64,000 nt of DNA from Cobetia amphilecti (GCF_030010415.1 NZ_JASCSA010000001.1), one strand, 5' to 3'; shown: positions 43,924 to 53,660, counted from the stretch's first letter. The notes: generated by a model not told the origin, from the letters alone. Numbers and translations: made by a program.

Positions 43924-44151
43924 TCTGGGCCTGTTGCTTGCCACCTGGCTTTCACCTTGCCCGCTTTGCGCTTCTGGCCTCTTTTCATGACGCCGCTGAT
44001 AGGCGCTGAAAACAGGCCACGAAAAAACCACGAAAAAAATCTGATCCCGTGACATCCAGACGAGAAAGGCCAGCGTTATGAACAGTGCAAGGGAGACAAC
44101 GACACACCTGCAACCGCTAGCTGAACCTTATCTGTCTACGGAGTCGTCAAG

Positions 44152-44667
44152 ATGAAAACAATCGCCTGTATCTCTGGTATTTTCGCTGCCCTCGCATTGA
44201 GCCCGCTGGCTCAAGCCATGGAGGTTCCCGAGAGCGTCACGGTGCCAAAAGGCAATGAAGTCGCCATGGAAACCGTCGGTGTCGGCAAGATCAAATGGGC
44301 CTGCGAAGCCAAGGACGATGGCACCATGGGCTGGGTCTTCAAGGGTCCGGATGCCGCTCTGAATGATGCCGATGGCAAGCAGGTCGGCAAATACTATGGT
44401 CCGCCCGCCACCTGGGAGTCCATGGATGGCTCCAAGATCACCGGCACACAGCTGGCGGTTGAGCCCAACGGCAAGGGCAATATTCCGCTGCAGCTGGTCG
44501 AGGCCAATCCGGCCGAAGGTGAAGGGCATATGCAAGGCGTCACCTATGTTCAGCGCCTCAATACCCAGGGCGGTGCCGCACCTGACATGGCCTGCGATGA
44601 AGCTCACAAGGACAAGGTCGAAATCGTGATGTACCAGGCCGATTATCTGTTCTACAAGGCCATGTAA
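44152..44667 (+). CDS. DUF3455 domain-containing exported protein
   Basis: A 171-residue protein with a signal peptide (MKTIACISGIFAALALSPLAQA). The mature domain has the DUF3455 features KIKWACEAKDDGTMGWVFKGP, GKYYGPPATWESMDGSKITG and VTYVQRLNTQGGAAPD with two cysteines that could form a disulfide. The function is unknown. ACGGAG precedes the ATG, and a terminator follows, so it is a single-gene unit. Confidence 0.87.
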   Translation: MKTIACISGIFAALALSPLAQAMEVPESVTVPKGNEVAMETVGVGKIKWACEAKDDGTMGWVFKGPDAALNDADGKQVGKYYGPPATWESMDGSKITGTQLAVEPNGKGNIPLQLVEANPAEGEGHMQGVTYVQRLNTQGGAAPDMACDEAHKDKVEIVMYQADYLFYKAM

Positions 44668-44747
44668 TCTCAAGCCTTGAATAGAATGGATTCACCACTC
44701 GATGTCGTGTAACAAAGCGCATTGACACAGGGAAGGTGAGATCATGA

Positions 44748-44782
44748 AAAGCCCCGGCATGCACAGGCATGTCGGGGCTTTG
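44748..44782. terminator. Terminator after the DUF3455 gene
   Basis: AAAGCCCCGGCATGC pairs with GCATGTCGGGGCTTT (one G-T pair) around a short loop, 80 bp after the stop. Confidence 0.83.
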
Positions 44783-44974
44783 TCGTCATCAATCCCGGCG
44801 GGGAAATGATGATTCAGCGTGGAGCTCAACCAGCAACGCGCAGGCGATAACAGAAGTGCTAACAGAGAAGATCAGGGAGGCCATCACGAAGACAGTCAGC
44901 CCCCCATTTCGGTGCAAAAGCCGTGAGTTTGTTTCCCCGGCCTGTGAACCGATCTCTAATCCAGCGAGCTGCCG

Positions 44975-46012
44975 TCAGACCAGCGCCAGCATTGTATAGG
45001 GCGCTTCACAGGAGTGGCGCTCATCGCGTTCATCCACGCTACCCAGCTCATGGTTGCGATCATTGTCATAGACCACGAACAGCCGTTCGCGATCCAGTAC
45101 CGCAAGCCCTTCCGCCTTGTGCTCGAACTCCAGCACGCGACCATCCTCATGCGTCACCAGCGTCGGGGGCTTGCCTGCATGGAAGTCCGAAAGCGACAGC
45201 ACCCACAGATAGCCCCCGATCACCTCTTCACTGCCCTGCTCGGTCTCGAAGCTGGTCACCAGGTAGAGACGTGCGTGATAGGGATCATATTCCAGGCTCG
45301 AAAGACCACACTCGTGATTCACGCCCTCATACTCGGCGGGGTCAAAGGCATAGACGTCGTGAAGGTCCTCGATGAACTCGATATTGTCGCTGTCGGTCAT
45401 GGCATAGCGCGCCCCGATGACGCGTCGCACGTACGCGAAGTCATCATGCGAGTTGCCTTGTTCGCGCACCCCGAACAGGATCAGCCCATCGCCCTTGTCA
45501 CTCGGGACGACCGCCAGACCTTCGATCTTGTAGTACGGCTGGCCAATGGCCGCTTCCAGCTTCTGACGGAATTCCAGTGAGCCCTCGACCCCGTCACGCG
45601 GGTCCGGGTCGACCACCTGCACCTTGTCCGGCTCGCCCAGCGGCCAGATCAACAGGTGGTTGTAGGCATTCAGGGCATGGCTCTCGCTGTCGATGCGATC
45701 AAACCCGGTGGTCGCCAACATGTGACGGCCATCGGTGGTCAACGCGAAGTCTTCATATTTGACCGCCTGACGGATAAGCGGCGTGGTCAGATACTCAAGC
45801 TGACTGTCATCGGGCCCTTGCGAATCCAGAGGCAAGGAGAAGACCGCCGAGCGTCCCTCGCCCGGAATCGGCTTGTCACTCGCCATCAACAGACGCTCGC
45901 CGTCATAGGCCACGGCGGAAATCTCGGCGTTCACCAGCTTGCCCTCCTCATCCTTCAAGCCGGCCGGAAAACAATGGATCGTGCCCTGTTGCGTGATACG
46001 TACCTTCGCCAT
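44975..46012 (-). CDS. Hypothetical cytoplasmic protein, beta-rich
   Basis: A 345-residue soluble protein I do not recognise. It has no signal peptide. Repeating short segments (ISAVAYDGERLLMASDKP, YYKIEGLAVVPSDKGDGLIL, EFEHKAEGLAVLDRERLFVV) suggest a beta-propeller like those of esterase-like phytase or SMP-30 folds, but this is only a resemblance. ATG 46012 is fixed by AAGGAG 6 bp upstream; the frame continues to 46102 without support. It lies 96 bp downstream of an XRE-cupin regulator gene on the same strand. Confidence 0.75.
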   Translation of the reverse strand: MAKVRITQQGTIHCFPAGLKDEEGKLVNAEISAVAYDGERLLMASDKPIPGEGRSAVFSLPLDSQGPDDSQLEYLTTPLIRQAVKYEDFALTTDGRHMLATTGFDRIDSESHALNAYNHLLIWPLGEPDKVQVVDPDPRDGVEGSLEFRQKLEAAIGQPYYKIEGLAVVPSDKGDGLILFGVREQGNSHDDFAYVRRVIGARYAMTDSDNIEFIEDLHDVYAFDPAEYEGVNHECGLSSLEYDPYHARLYLVTSFETEQGSEEVIGGYLWVLSLSDFHAGKPPTLVTHEDGRVLEFEHKAEGLAVLDRERLFVVYDNDRNHELGSVDERDERHSCEAPYTMLALV

Positions 46013-46108
46013 GCATGGCTCCTTGAAATGAAACGTCATGACAGTGGGACAGGCCATGCAGGATTGAGTTCGTGCTAACCACTTGAAGACCTTGAACCAC
46101 AATCACCA

Positions 46109-46681
46109 TCAGTGCAGCACATTGCGAATAAAGCGCAGCATCCCGGTGCCCGTGTTGTGGTAGCGGTAGGCCTGATCACTGGGATAGACATGGAAATCCC
46201 CAGCGTGAATGACGATTTCCTCACGTTCCAGCGTGAGGGTCAGCTCGCCTTGCGTGACCACCAGCATCTCGTGCCAGCCGGCATCATCGGGCGCGGAGTC
46301 ATAGTGCTCGCCGGGGGCAAGAGTCCAGTCCCATAACTCGACTTCCTGGGTCGCCGGTTTGCTGGCCAGCAGCACCGCGCGGCTTTCGGGCGCCTGCCCG
46401 ACCCACGCCACCTCATTGATGCGTGCCGAGTCTTCGCTTTCCGGGGGCTGCACCAGCGCGTAGAAAAGTACCCCAAGCGCCTCGGCGAGCTTGTCGAGCG
46501 TGCCCAGGCTGACATTGACGTCGCCCTTCTCGATATTCACCAGCATGCGGCGGCTGATCTCGGCCTGATCCGCGAGTGCCTGCTGGCTCAGCTCGGCGGC
46601 CAGACGCAGACGGCGAACATTGGCCGCGACATGGACCAGAACATCGGGTCGATCTTTACTGTTGTGCAATATAGTGCGCAT
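46109..46681 (-). CDS. XRE-family regulator with a cupin domain
   Basis: A 190-residue regulator. An N-terminal helix-turn-helix (VAANVRRLRLAAELSQQALA, AEISRRMLVNIEKGDVNVS) covers about residues 18-75, and a C-terminal cupin barrel follows (WHEMLVVTQGELTLTLE, AGDFHVYPSDQAYRYHNTG). Such proteins often control a neighbouring amino-acid exporter; the divergent gene is an EamA exporter. The start is uncertain: 46681 is used, but a TATATT element near 46666-46671 may be part of the promoter and a later start is possible. Confidence 0.82.
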   Translation of the reverse strand: MRTILHNSKDRPDVLVHVAANVRRLRLAAELSQQALADQAEISRRMLVNIEKGDVNVSLGTLDKLAEALGVLFYALVQPPESEDSARINEVAWVGQAPESRAVLLASKPATQEVELWDWTLAPGEHYDSAPDDAGWHEMLVVTQGELTLTLEREEIVIHAGDFHVYPSDQAYRYHNTGTGMLRFIRNVLH

Positions 46682-46828
46682 CCGTACAATCCCGCTGACG
46701 ATGAGGGAAGCCGGCATCCCACTGGCCTCAAGCTCCCTTCCCTTGCTACCTCAATGTCCCTGAATCATGCCGCATGTGTTCTTGACTGACCATGCCCGTC
46801 ATCCACTGGATCGCTCAAGGAGCCCCCC

Positions 46829-47722
46829 ATGTCCGTTGCCGTCGCCGCCTCCTCTTCTCGTCTGTGGCCCGTCGCCATGCTGCTGGTCGCCATGTGCTCG
46901 ATCCAGAGCGGTGCTTCGCTGGCCACTTCCCTGTTCCCGATGATCGGCGCGGCGGGCGCGACGGCGATTCGTTTGATCATCGCCTCGATTCTGCTGCTGG
47001 CCATTCTGCGCCCGTGGCGCAAGCCGGTGACGCGCAAGGCCTGGAAGTCCATCACCATCTACGGCGTGGCGCTGGGCGTGATGAACCTGCTGTTCTACCA
47101 GGCCCTCAAGACGGTACCGCTGGGCATCGCCGTGGCACTGGAATTCACCGGCCCGCTGGCCGTGGCGCTGCTGAGCTCGCGCCGCTGGATCGATCTTGGC
47201 TGGGTGGCGCTGGCGATCACCGGGCTGGTACTGCTGCTGTTGCTGGGTGAGGACACCGCCGCGCCGATCGACCCCGTCGGTGCCGCCTTCGCCCTCGGCG
47301 CTGGTCTCTGCTGGGCGCTGTATATCCTGTTTGGCCAGAAGGCCGGCGCAGGCAATGGCACCCAGAGCGCGGCGCTGGGCATCACGATCGCGGCGGTGGT
47401 GGTCGCGCCCGTCGGCCTGATGGAGGCCGGCAGCGCCATGTTTTCGGTCGATATCCTGCCGTTGGCACTGGCCGTCGCGGTGCTCTCGACCGCGCTGCCC
47501 TACACCCTCGAGATGGTGGCCTTGCCGCGCCTGCCGACTCACACCTTCGGCACCCTGATGAGTCTGGAACCCGCCATCGGGGCGCTCTCCGGCCTGTTGT
47601 TCCTCGGTCAGACGCTGGGCATCTTCCAGTGGCTCGCCATCGGTCTGGTCATCGCCGCCTCGGTGGGTACGACGCTGACCGGTCGCAGCAAGGAAGTCTT
47701 CGATGGGCCGGTGCCGGATTGA
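46829..47722 (+). CDS. EamA/DMT family exporter (RhtA-like)
   Basis: A 297-residue protein with ten transmembrane segments in two EamA repeats (about 25-145 and 155-290). FYQALKTVPLGIAVALEFTGPLAVALL and LMSLEPAIGALSGLLFLGQTL are typical of the RhtA branch, which exports threonine and homoserine. AAGGAG precedes the ATG. It is divergent from the XRE-cupin gene, its likely regulator. Substrate is inferred only. Confidence 0.88.
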   Translation: MSVAVAASSSRLWPVAMLLVAMCSIQSGASLATSLFPMIGAAGATAIRLIIASILLLAILRPWRKPVTRKAWKSITIYGVALGVMNLLFYQALKTVPLGIAVALEFTGPLAVALLSSRRWIDLGWVALAITGLVLLLLLGEDTAAPIDPVGAAFALGAGLCWALYILFGQKAGAGNGTQSAALGITIAAVVVAPVGLMEAGSAMFSVDILPLALAVAVLSTALPYTLEMVALPRLPTHTFGTLMSLEPAIGALSGLLFLGQTLGIFQWLAIGLVIAASVGTTLTGRSKEVFDGPVPD

Positions 47723-47739
47723 GGATGTCCCCGCCGTCC

Positions 47740-47843
47740 GCAGCTGAGCCGTTCAGATGTTCCGTTCAGCTGAACCGGGCAGACGTACCTCTCAGCTGAA
47801 CCGGGCAGACGTACCTCTCAGCTGAACCGTTCAGGTGCCCCTT
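47740..47843. repeat. Four tandem 26-bp units with a TCAGCTGA core
   Basis: Units start at 47740, 47766, 47792 and 47818. The middle two are identical (TCAGCTGAACCGGGCAGACG plus six bases) and the outer two are degenerate. Each contains the palindrome CAGCTGA(A/G). The array lies just after the EamA stop and 87 bp before the tspO start. Confidence 0.85.
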
Positions 47844-47929
47844 TCAGGAAGAACGGGACGGTGAATCAGGACGCAGCGTGGGATATCGTGTCTTTCTCTA
47901 TCACGCTTTTCGAGACAGGAGACCGCCAG

Positions 47930-48469
47930 ATGACATCGCCACGTTCCGCGTCTTCCTCACCCTCCGCTGCGCGCTCTACCGCCCAGATGGTGGTGTGGTT
48001 CGGGCTGAGCTTCCTCACTGCCGCCATCGGCGCGCTGGCCTCGGTTGATGCGAAGACCTTCTATGCAAGCCTCACCCAACCGGCCTGGGCCCCGCCGGCG
48101 GGTGCCTTCGGGCCGGTGTGGACGGCGCTGTTCGTGATGATGGCGCTCGCCGCCTGGCGTGTCGCGCGCGATGGCTTGCATGCCAGCAATGGCTTCCGTT
48201 GGCGCCATCGTCTGGCGCTCGGGCTGTTCGTGGTGCAGCTGGTCGTCAACGGCCTGTGGAGCTGGCTGTTCTTCGCCTGGCATCTCGGTCAGGCGGCGTT
48301 CATCGACGTGCTGGTGCTGTGGACGCTGATCGCCGTCACCCTGATCGCCTTCTGGCGTATCAGTCGCCTGGCCGGGCTGTTGATGCTGCCCTATCTGGCG
48401 TGGGTGACGCTGGCCAGTGCGCTGACCTGGTCCGTCTGGCAAGCCAATCCGGCCCTGCTGGGCGGGTGA
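47930..48469 (+). CDS. tspO: TspO/MBR family protein
   Basis: A 179-residue membrane protein with five hydrophobic segments. The Trp/Pro-rich signature QPAWAPPAGAFGPVWTALFVMM and the downstream NGLWSWLFFAWH are diagnostic. The family binds tetrapyrroles and affects stress or porphyrin regulation. The N-terminus has an unusual Ser/Ala-rich extension of about 18 residues. AGGAG precedes ATG 47930. Confidence 0.9.
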   Translation: MTSPRSASSSPSAARSTAQMVVWFGLSFLTAAIGALASVDAKTFYASLTQPAWAPPAGAFGPVWTALFVMMALAAWRVARDGLHASNGFRWRHRLALGLFVVQLVVNGLWSWLFFAWHLGQAAFIDVLVLWTLIAVTLIAFWRISRLAGLLMLPYLAWVTLASALTWSVWQANPALLGG

Positions 48470-48548
48470 GCCGGCAACGATCGACCTGACGGCAGATGAG
48501 CGGCCAGCACTCGGCCCCCGACGCCAGAACATCCCTCGCGGACACCAA

Positions 48549-48599
48549 ACGCCAACGCCCGGCCGAGACTCCTGCAGAGTCTCGGCCGGGCGTTGGCGT
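48549..48599. terminator. Terminator with 23-bp perfect stem
   Basis: Arms 48549-48571 and 48577-48599 pair over 23 bp around a 5-nt loop, between tspO and the convergent importer operon. Confidence 0.85.
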
Positions 48600-48686
48600 A
48601 TCAAGCGTCGTCTTGCTGGTGCGATTCTTGCTGTTGCGATGATGCCTTGCGGTCCACTGGTGCCGCGGTGCGGGCCTGGTAAGCGA

Positions 48687-50204
48687 TCAGATCGCCTGAC
48701 GCGCCTTCAAGCGACCTTCCTCTACTACCAGTACGCGATCCGCGACCTTGCGCAGCAGCGCCGCATCATGACTGACCAGCACCAGCGCCGTGCCCTGCTC
48801 GCGCACCATCTTCACCATGCAGGCGATCACCTCCTGCTGAACCAGCGGATCAAGGCGTGAGGTTGGCTCATCGGCGAACACGAAGCGCGGCTTGATCAGC
48901 ATCAGACGCAACAGCGCGAAACGCTGCAATTCGCCACCCGAGACCTGCCCCGGCAGACGCGAGAGCAATTCCGGCGCCAGGCTCAGTTGCTCCATCAGCT
49001 GCGGCAGCTGGCTGTCGTCGAGACGATGGCGTGCGCTGAGATCCTTCAACAGGCGCCCCAGTGTCCGGCGTGGCGGGAAGGTCGCCACGGGGTCCTGATA
49101 GAGCTTCTGATACTCCAGGCGTTCGGCATGCTGGACCACGCGTCCTGAATGCGGTGGCAACAGGCCGAGCAGCGCATCGCCCAGCGATGACTTGCCACAG
49201 CCTGAAGCGCCCTGGACGCCGATAATCTCACCGCCCTTCACGCTGAGTTCCACGTCACGCAGCAGCGCGGTGCCCCCGCGCGCGATGGTCAGATTCTCGG
49301 CGCGGATGATGGTCTCGCCTGCCACCTTGCCATCACGGCTTGCACTGTCGGCTGCCGGCTTGAAGGCGGCCTCCGGCCAGGCCTGCGGCGCGGCATTCAC
49401 CAGGCGTCGGGTATAGGCATGTGTCGGCGCGGCCAGCACGTCACGCGTCGCGCCCTGCTCGATCACCTGCCCCCTGCGTACCACCATCAGCCGGCCACCG
49501 ATCTGGTGCGCCAGCGCCATGTCATGGGTGATGACCATCAAACCAGCACGCGGTGTCTCGGCCAATGACTTGAGCAGCAGCTCGCCGATCTCGCTGACGC
49601 GGGCGGCGTCCAGCCCCTTGGTCGGCTCGTCGGCGATCAACAGCGGTGCGCCGCCGGCGCGGGCGGCCGCAAAGGCCACACGTTGCGCCATGCCACCGGA
49701 CAGCTTGCCCGGCAGCTGCTCGCTGGCCGCGGCGACACCCAACTGCTCCAGATCACTGCGCGCGGCCGCGTGGGAGGCCTGTGCCGAACGCCCCGCGACC
49801 AGTCGATATGCCTCACCGACCTGACGAATCACCTTCATCAACGGGTCCAGCGCCAGCCAGGGCTCCTGGGGCAATACCGCCAGGCGGCGACCCCAGAGCG
49901 GGCGACGATTCTCTGGCGTATGCAGAGGATATGGCTCGCCGTCGAGCCACAGGCTGCCGGAGGCCACAAGCTCCGGGGGCAGCGTGCCCAGCAGTGCCTG
50001 AGCCAGCAGACTCTTGCCGGACCCCGTCTCACCGATCACCACCAGCGGCTCTCCCGCCTTGAGCGCAAGCGAGACAGGCTCCAGCAGCGCCGTCTGCGCG
50101 CCCTGGACCCGCACGCTCACATCCTCGGCACTTAGCACCACATCATCCGCCGTTGCCCCATCCCGCGTGTGAGAGGCTGGCGTGGTCATTGTCGCGACAT
50201 TCAT
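48687..50204 (-). CDS. ABC importer ATPase, two fused nucleotide-binding domains (peptide/nickel/opine class)
   Basis: A 505-residue protein with two ABC ATPase domains in one chain, a DppD-DppF or OppD-OppF fusion. Domain one has Walker A GETGSGKSLLAQALLG and signature LSGGMAQRVAF; domain two has Walker A GASGCGKSSLGDALLG and VSGGELQRFALLR. Both Walker B motifs (LLIADEPTKGLDA, FVFADEPTSRLDP) are intact. Its ATG overlaps the permease stop by 4 bp. It powers the importer encoded by the operon 48687-53660. Confidence 0.92.
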   Translation of the reverse strand: MNVATMTTPASHTRDGATADDVVLSAEDVSVRVQGAQTALLEPVSLALKAGEPLVVIGETGSGKSLLAQALLGTLPPELVASGSLWLDGEPYPLHTPENRRPLWGRRLAVLPQEPWLALDPLMKVIRQVGEAYRLVAGRSAQASHAAARSDLEQLGVAAASEQLPGKLSGGMAQRVAFAAARAGGAPLLIADEPTKGLDAARVSEIGELLLKSLAETPRAGLMVITHDMALAHQIGGRLMVVRRGQVIEQGATRDVLAAPTHAYTRRLVNAAPQAWPEAAFKPAADSASRDGKVAGETIIRAENLTIARGGTALLRDVELSVKGGEIIGVQGASGCGKSSLGDALLGLLPPHSGRVVQHAERLEYQKLYQDPVATFPPRRTLGRLLKDLSARHRLDDSQLPQLMEQLSLAPELLSRLPGQVSGGELQRFALLRLMLIKPRFVFADEPTSRLDPLVQQEVIACMVKMVREQGTALVLVSHDAALLRKVADRVLVVEEGRLKARQAI

Positions 50205-51118
50205 GGGCGCGCTCCTTCGAGGGTGTCCGCGGCGGTTGACGTTCTGGCCTTGCTGCCGGACATCAGCAACAGCCCCAGCAACAGCAGGAAGGTAACCAGC
50301 ACCGGCGTCAGCAGCGCGAATGGCGCTTCACGCCAGTACGGCAACAGCTCGACCATCATGGTGCCCAGCTCCGGCGTGGGCTCCGGAATGCCGACATGCA
50401 CGAAGCCCAGCGCGGCAATCGCCATCAGGGCGTTGGCCATGCCGAAGGCCATCGCCGTCATCATCACGGGTGCCATTTCCGGCCACAGGTGATGACGAAA
50501 CCGGTACCAGGCCCCGAAGCCCAGCAGACGGCTGGCCTCCACACCGGGACTCGCCAGCACGCTGCGACCGGTGGCGCGAGCCAGGCGGAAGAATTCCACC
50601 CACAGCACCAGCGACAGACCCAACCACAATGCCAGCGGCGTCGACGGCAGGATGACGCTGACCATCAGCACCAGCAGCAGCCCCGGCAATGCCAGCAGGC
50701 TGTCTGCCACCAGGCTCAACAGGCGCTCGGCCCAACCACCGCGTCCCGCGGCCAGCAGGCCCAGCGAAATGCCCGAAAAAGCCGCCAGAATCACCGCCCC
50801 CGCGGCAATGGAAAGCGACAGCCCGAGCGCCGCCACCAGGCGGTGATAAAGGGAGCGCCCAAGGTGGTCATAGCCCAGCGGGGCGCTGGTGATCACCTCG
50901 CCGGCGTCAGAGACACCGACGGCATCCGCGCCCTGCAGTGCACGATAGAGATGCTGCTCCAGCGGGTCTCCCGGTATCACCAGATTGCCCAGCAAGGCCA
51001 GCAGCACCAGACTGGCGACCATCGCGGCCCCGATCACCCGGCGCAACGGCCAGTCAAGACGTGGACGACGCACGGCTTCCACGCGCTGCGGCGCAAGCCC
51101 TTCCACCACCTGATTCAT
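50201..51118 (-). CDS. ABC importer permease (DppC/NikC-like)
   Basis: A 305-residue inner-membrane permease of the peptide/nickel group, with six hydrophobic segments. The EAA-type loop EASRLLGFGAWYRFRHHLWPEM that contacts the ATPase is present. The N-terminal region APLGYDHLGRSLYHRL is typical of DppC-like subunits. Both ends overlap neighbouring genes by ATGA. Confidence 0.9.
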   Translation of the reverse strand: MNQVVEGLAPQRVEAVRRPRLDWPLRRVIGAAMVASLVLLALLGNLVIPGDPLEQHLYRALQGADAVGVSDAGEVITSAPLGYDHLGRSLYHRLVAALGLSLSIAAGAVILAAFSGISLGLLAAGRGGWAERLLSLVADSLLALPGLLLVLMVSVILPSTPLALWLGLSLVLWVEFFRLARATGRSVLASPGVEASRLLGFGAWYRFRHHLWPEMAPVMMTAMAFGMANALMAIAALGFVHVGIPEPTPELGTMMVELLPYWREAPFALLTPVLVTFLLLLGLLLMSGSKARTSTAADTLEGARP

Positions 51119-52041
51119 TTCACACCCCGTGGGTCCAGTTGGCGACCCAGCAGATCGACCAGCAGATTGATCAAGACAAAGCCGACGCCCAGCACCAGGG
51201 CGGTGCCCTGCACCATCGGCACATCGCGCGAGAAGATGGCGTGCACCAGCGCATGGCCGATGCCCGGCCAGCCGAAGATGCTCTCGATCACCACCACACC
51301 CTCCACCAGGGTCACGAACTGCAGTCCCAGATAGGTCACCAGCGGCAAGGCCACATGGCGCAGGCCGTGACGCCAGAAGGTCTGGGCGTTGCTGAGGCCC
51401 TTCCAGCGCGCGAAATCATGAAAGGCCGTCTGGGTGACGGCGGCCATGGCATCACGTGCCAGGCGTGCCGATACCGCTGCCAGCCCGAGCGCCAGCGTCA
51501 TCGCCGGCAGAATGAAGTGCTGCGGCTCACCGTGACCGGCGGCCGGCAGCAGGCCCATCTCCACCGAGATCAGCAGGATCAGCACCAGCGCCAGCAGGAA
51601 CTGCGGCGTGGCACGCAGCAGACTGCAGACGGCCAGCAGGCTACGGTCCAGCCAGCCACCGGCACGCAGACCGGCCAGCAGCCCCAGCGGCGGGCCGATC
51701 AGCAGCGAGATGCCCAGCGCCGCGCCGGCGAGCGACAGGGAGTTGCCCAGCTGATGACGAATCTCCACCCACACCGATTCACCGGAAATCAGCGAGGTGC
51801 CAAACTCCAGGCGCAGGATATCGCCCAGCCAGTAAAGGAAGTGCAAGCCGCCCTGTGCCTCGAGGCCCAGTTCGGCGCGTACCGAGGCCGCAGCGGCCGC
51901 ATCCAGCGCATCATAGCCATAGCGGCCGGCCGCGATACGCCAGGCGGCATCGCCGGGCAGACTCTGCATCATCAGATAGCTGGCGCCGCCGACCATCAGC
52001 ACCACCATCAATAGCTGCAACAGACGTGAAGGGAGATTCAT
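51115..52041 (-). CDS. ABC importer permease (DppB/NikB-like)
   Basis: About 308 residues with six hydrophobic segments. Typical DppB features are MQSLPGDAAWRIAAG near the N-terminus, LDWVRLEFGTSL-type segment (ILRLEFGTSLISGESVWVEI) and the ATPase-contact loop FHDFARWKGLSNAQTFWRHG. I choose ATG 52041 because it overlaps the stop of the binding-protein gene as ATGA; the frame begins with a GTG at 52050. Confidence 0.9.
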   Translation of the reverse strand: MNLPSRLLQLLMVVLMVGGASYLMMQSLPGDAAWRIAAGRYGYDALDAAAAASVRAELGLEAQGGLHFLYWLGDILRLEFGTSLISGESVWVEIRHQLGNSLSLAGAALGISLLIGPPLGLLAGLRAGGWLDRSLLAVCSLLRATPQFLLALVLILLISVEMGLLPAAGHGEPQHFILPAMTLALGLAAVSARLARDAMAAVTQTAFHDFARWKGLSNAQTFWRHGLRHVALPLVTYLGLQFVTLVEGVVVIESIFGWPGIGHALVHAIFSRDVPMVQGTALVLGVGFVLINLLVDLLGRQLDPRGVK

Positions 52042-53660
52042 TGTGCCCACCGCAATTCTGAAAGGCCGAAACTACGCTCCCAGGGGTCTACCTGAGCGCT
52101 TTGCAGTCGATTGGAGATCGCCAGGTTCTGGTAGTACCAGGCGATGGGGATCACGGGCAGCGCCCGCTGGATCACGCCGCTGGCCTGGGCGCGCGGGTCC
52201 TGCCCTGCGGGCGTGGGCCCATAGCCCTCGCGCGCCATGCGCTCAAGCTCGGCGGTGAAGTCCGCATCGAACCAGCCCATCGCGCCCCAGTCGCCACCGG
52301 GGGACTCGGGGGTTCCCGCGTAATCGCTCAGCACGTTGCCGATGGGGTCCGGCACCATGGCCAGATTGCGCGCGAACAGCGCCATGTCGAGGCTGCCGTC
52401 GTGGTGGCCGGCCGGAATCGCCGAGAAGTTGGTGATATCCAGACGCGTCTGGATACCGATGGCGTGGAACTGGCGCTCCAGCACCGTGGCGACCAGCGGC
52501 AGCTCCGGGCGGTCCGAGAAGGTGATCAGGCTGATCGCGAGGCGCTGGCCATCCTTGTGGCGGATACCCTCCTCGCCGACAGTCCAACCTGCGGCGTCCA
52601 GCAGCGCACGCGCCTCGGCGACGTCCTGATGCAGCTCGGGCAGTGCGGGGTCATGCCAGCCTTCCACCATCGGCGGGAACAGCTGGCTGGCGCCACGCGG
52701 ATAGCGCAGCACGACCTGCGCGATGGCGGTGCGATCGATCGCCAGACTCAATGCACGCCGTACAGCGGGGTCCTGAAAGGCAGGATGATTGGCGTTGACC
52801 TTCAACAGCATCGTGCGCGGCGTCGCGGCCGCCGCCAGAGTCACACGCGGCGATTGGGAGAGACGCTGGCGACTGGCGGGGTCCAGCCCGTAGGTGAAGT
52901 CGGCATCTCCGCTCTCGGCGATCAATGCCCTGCCCTCGGCGCGGCTTACCGCCTGATAGCGCGCCTGGCGCACCTCGGGCTGCGGGCCCCAATAGTCCTC
53001 GAAGGCGGTGACTTCCAGGCTCAAGGGCGGCGTCATGCGCAGCATGCGATAGGGGCCTGTGCCGATGACCTGCTGGGCGGTGCCCGTCTCATCGAAGGCT
53101 GCCGGCGCGAGTATCTGCTGGCGATAATCGGCCAGATAGGCGGGCAATGCGGCGAAGGGCTCGCTGAGGGCAATCACCAGCGTCTGGGCATCTTCGGCAA
53201 CGATCCGCTCGACCGGCACCGACTTCAGAAGGCCCGGCTTGGCACGTGCGATCTCGAGCACCTGACGCGCCACCTCGGCATCCAGCTGGCTGCCATCATG
53301 GAACTGCACGCCGGAGCGGAGCGTGAAGCGCCACTCCAAGCCGTCATCCGAGACCTCCCAATCGGTCGCCAATCCCGGCTGCAGCTCTCCCGTGGCATCC
53401 ACCTCGACCAGTGTCTCGACGATCTGCATGCGCTGGAAAAGAATGCCGCTGAGCAGCGGGTCCGCCCCCTTGATGTCGAAGGGTGCCACGATCTCAAGAC
53501 GTCGTGTGTCAGCCGCAGACGCTTGCGCCGCTGAGGCATCTTGCGCATGGCTGGGCTGCACCATGGCCAGGCTCAGCGCGACGCTGGCGACGGCCAGCTG
53601 CCTGCGATCGTGAAGGAAGGTTCGGTATTGCCACCGAAGCCTTGAGAGAAATTTGACCAT
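52038..53660 (-). CDS. ABC importer solute-binding protein (SBP_bac_5, peptide/nickel/opine class)
   Basis: About 540 residues, exported: a long N-region (RLRWQYRTFLHDRRQLA) and hydrophobic core (VASVALSLAMV) end in HAQDA. The body has family-5 features (LATDWEVSDDGLEWRFTLRSGVQFHDGS, NANHPAFQDPAVRRALSLAIDR). Family members bind peptides, nickel chelates or opine metallophores. It is the first gene of the operon, and its promoter carries a Zur-like palindrome, so zinc-chelate uptake is a plausible role. The frame continues to 53771 across that promoter and is trimmed to ATG 53660. Confidence 0.89.
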   Translation of the reverse strand: MVKFLSRLRWQYRTFLHDRRQLAVASVALSLAMVQPSHAQDASAAQASAADTRRLEIVAPFDIKGADPLLSGILFQRMQIVETLVEVDATGELQPGLATDWEVSDDGLEWRFTLRSGVQFHDGSQLDAEVARQVLEIARAKPGLLKSVPVERIVAEDAQTLVIALSEPFAALPAYLADYRQQILAPAAFDETGTAQQVIGTGPYRMLRMTPPLSLEVTAFEDYWGPQPEVRQARYQAVSRAEGRALIAESGDADFTYGLDPASRQRLSQSPRVTLAAAATPRTMLLKVNANHPAFQDPAVRRALSLAIDRTAIAQVVLRYPRGASQLFPPMVEGWHDPALPELHQDVAEARALLDAAGWTVGEEGIRHKDGQRLAISLITFSDRPELPLVATVLERQFHAIGIQTRLDITNFSAIPAGHHDGSLDMALFARNLAMVPDPIGNVLSDYAGTPESPGGDWGAMGWFDADFTAELERMAREGYGPTPAGQDPRAQASGVIQRALPVIPIAWYYQNLAISNRLQSAQVDPWERSFGLSELRWAQ

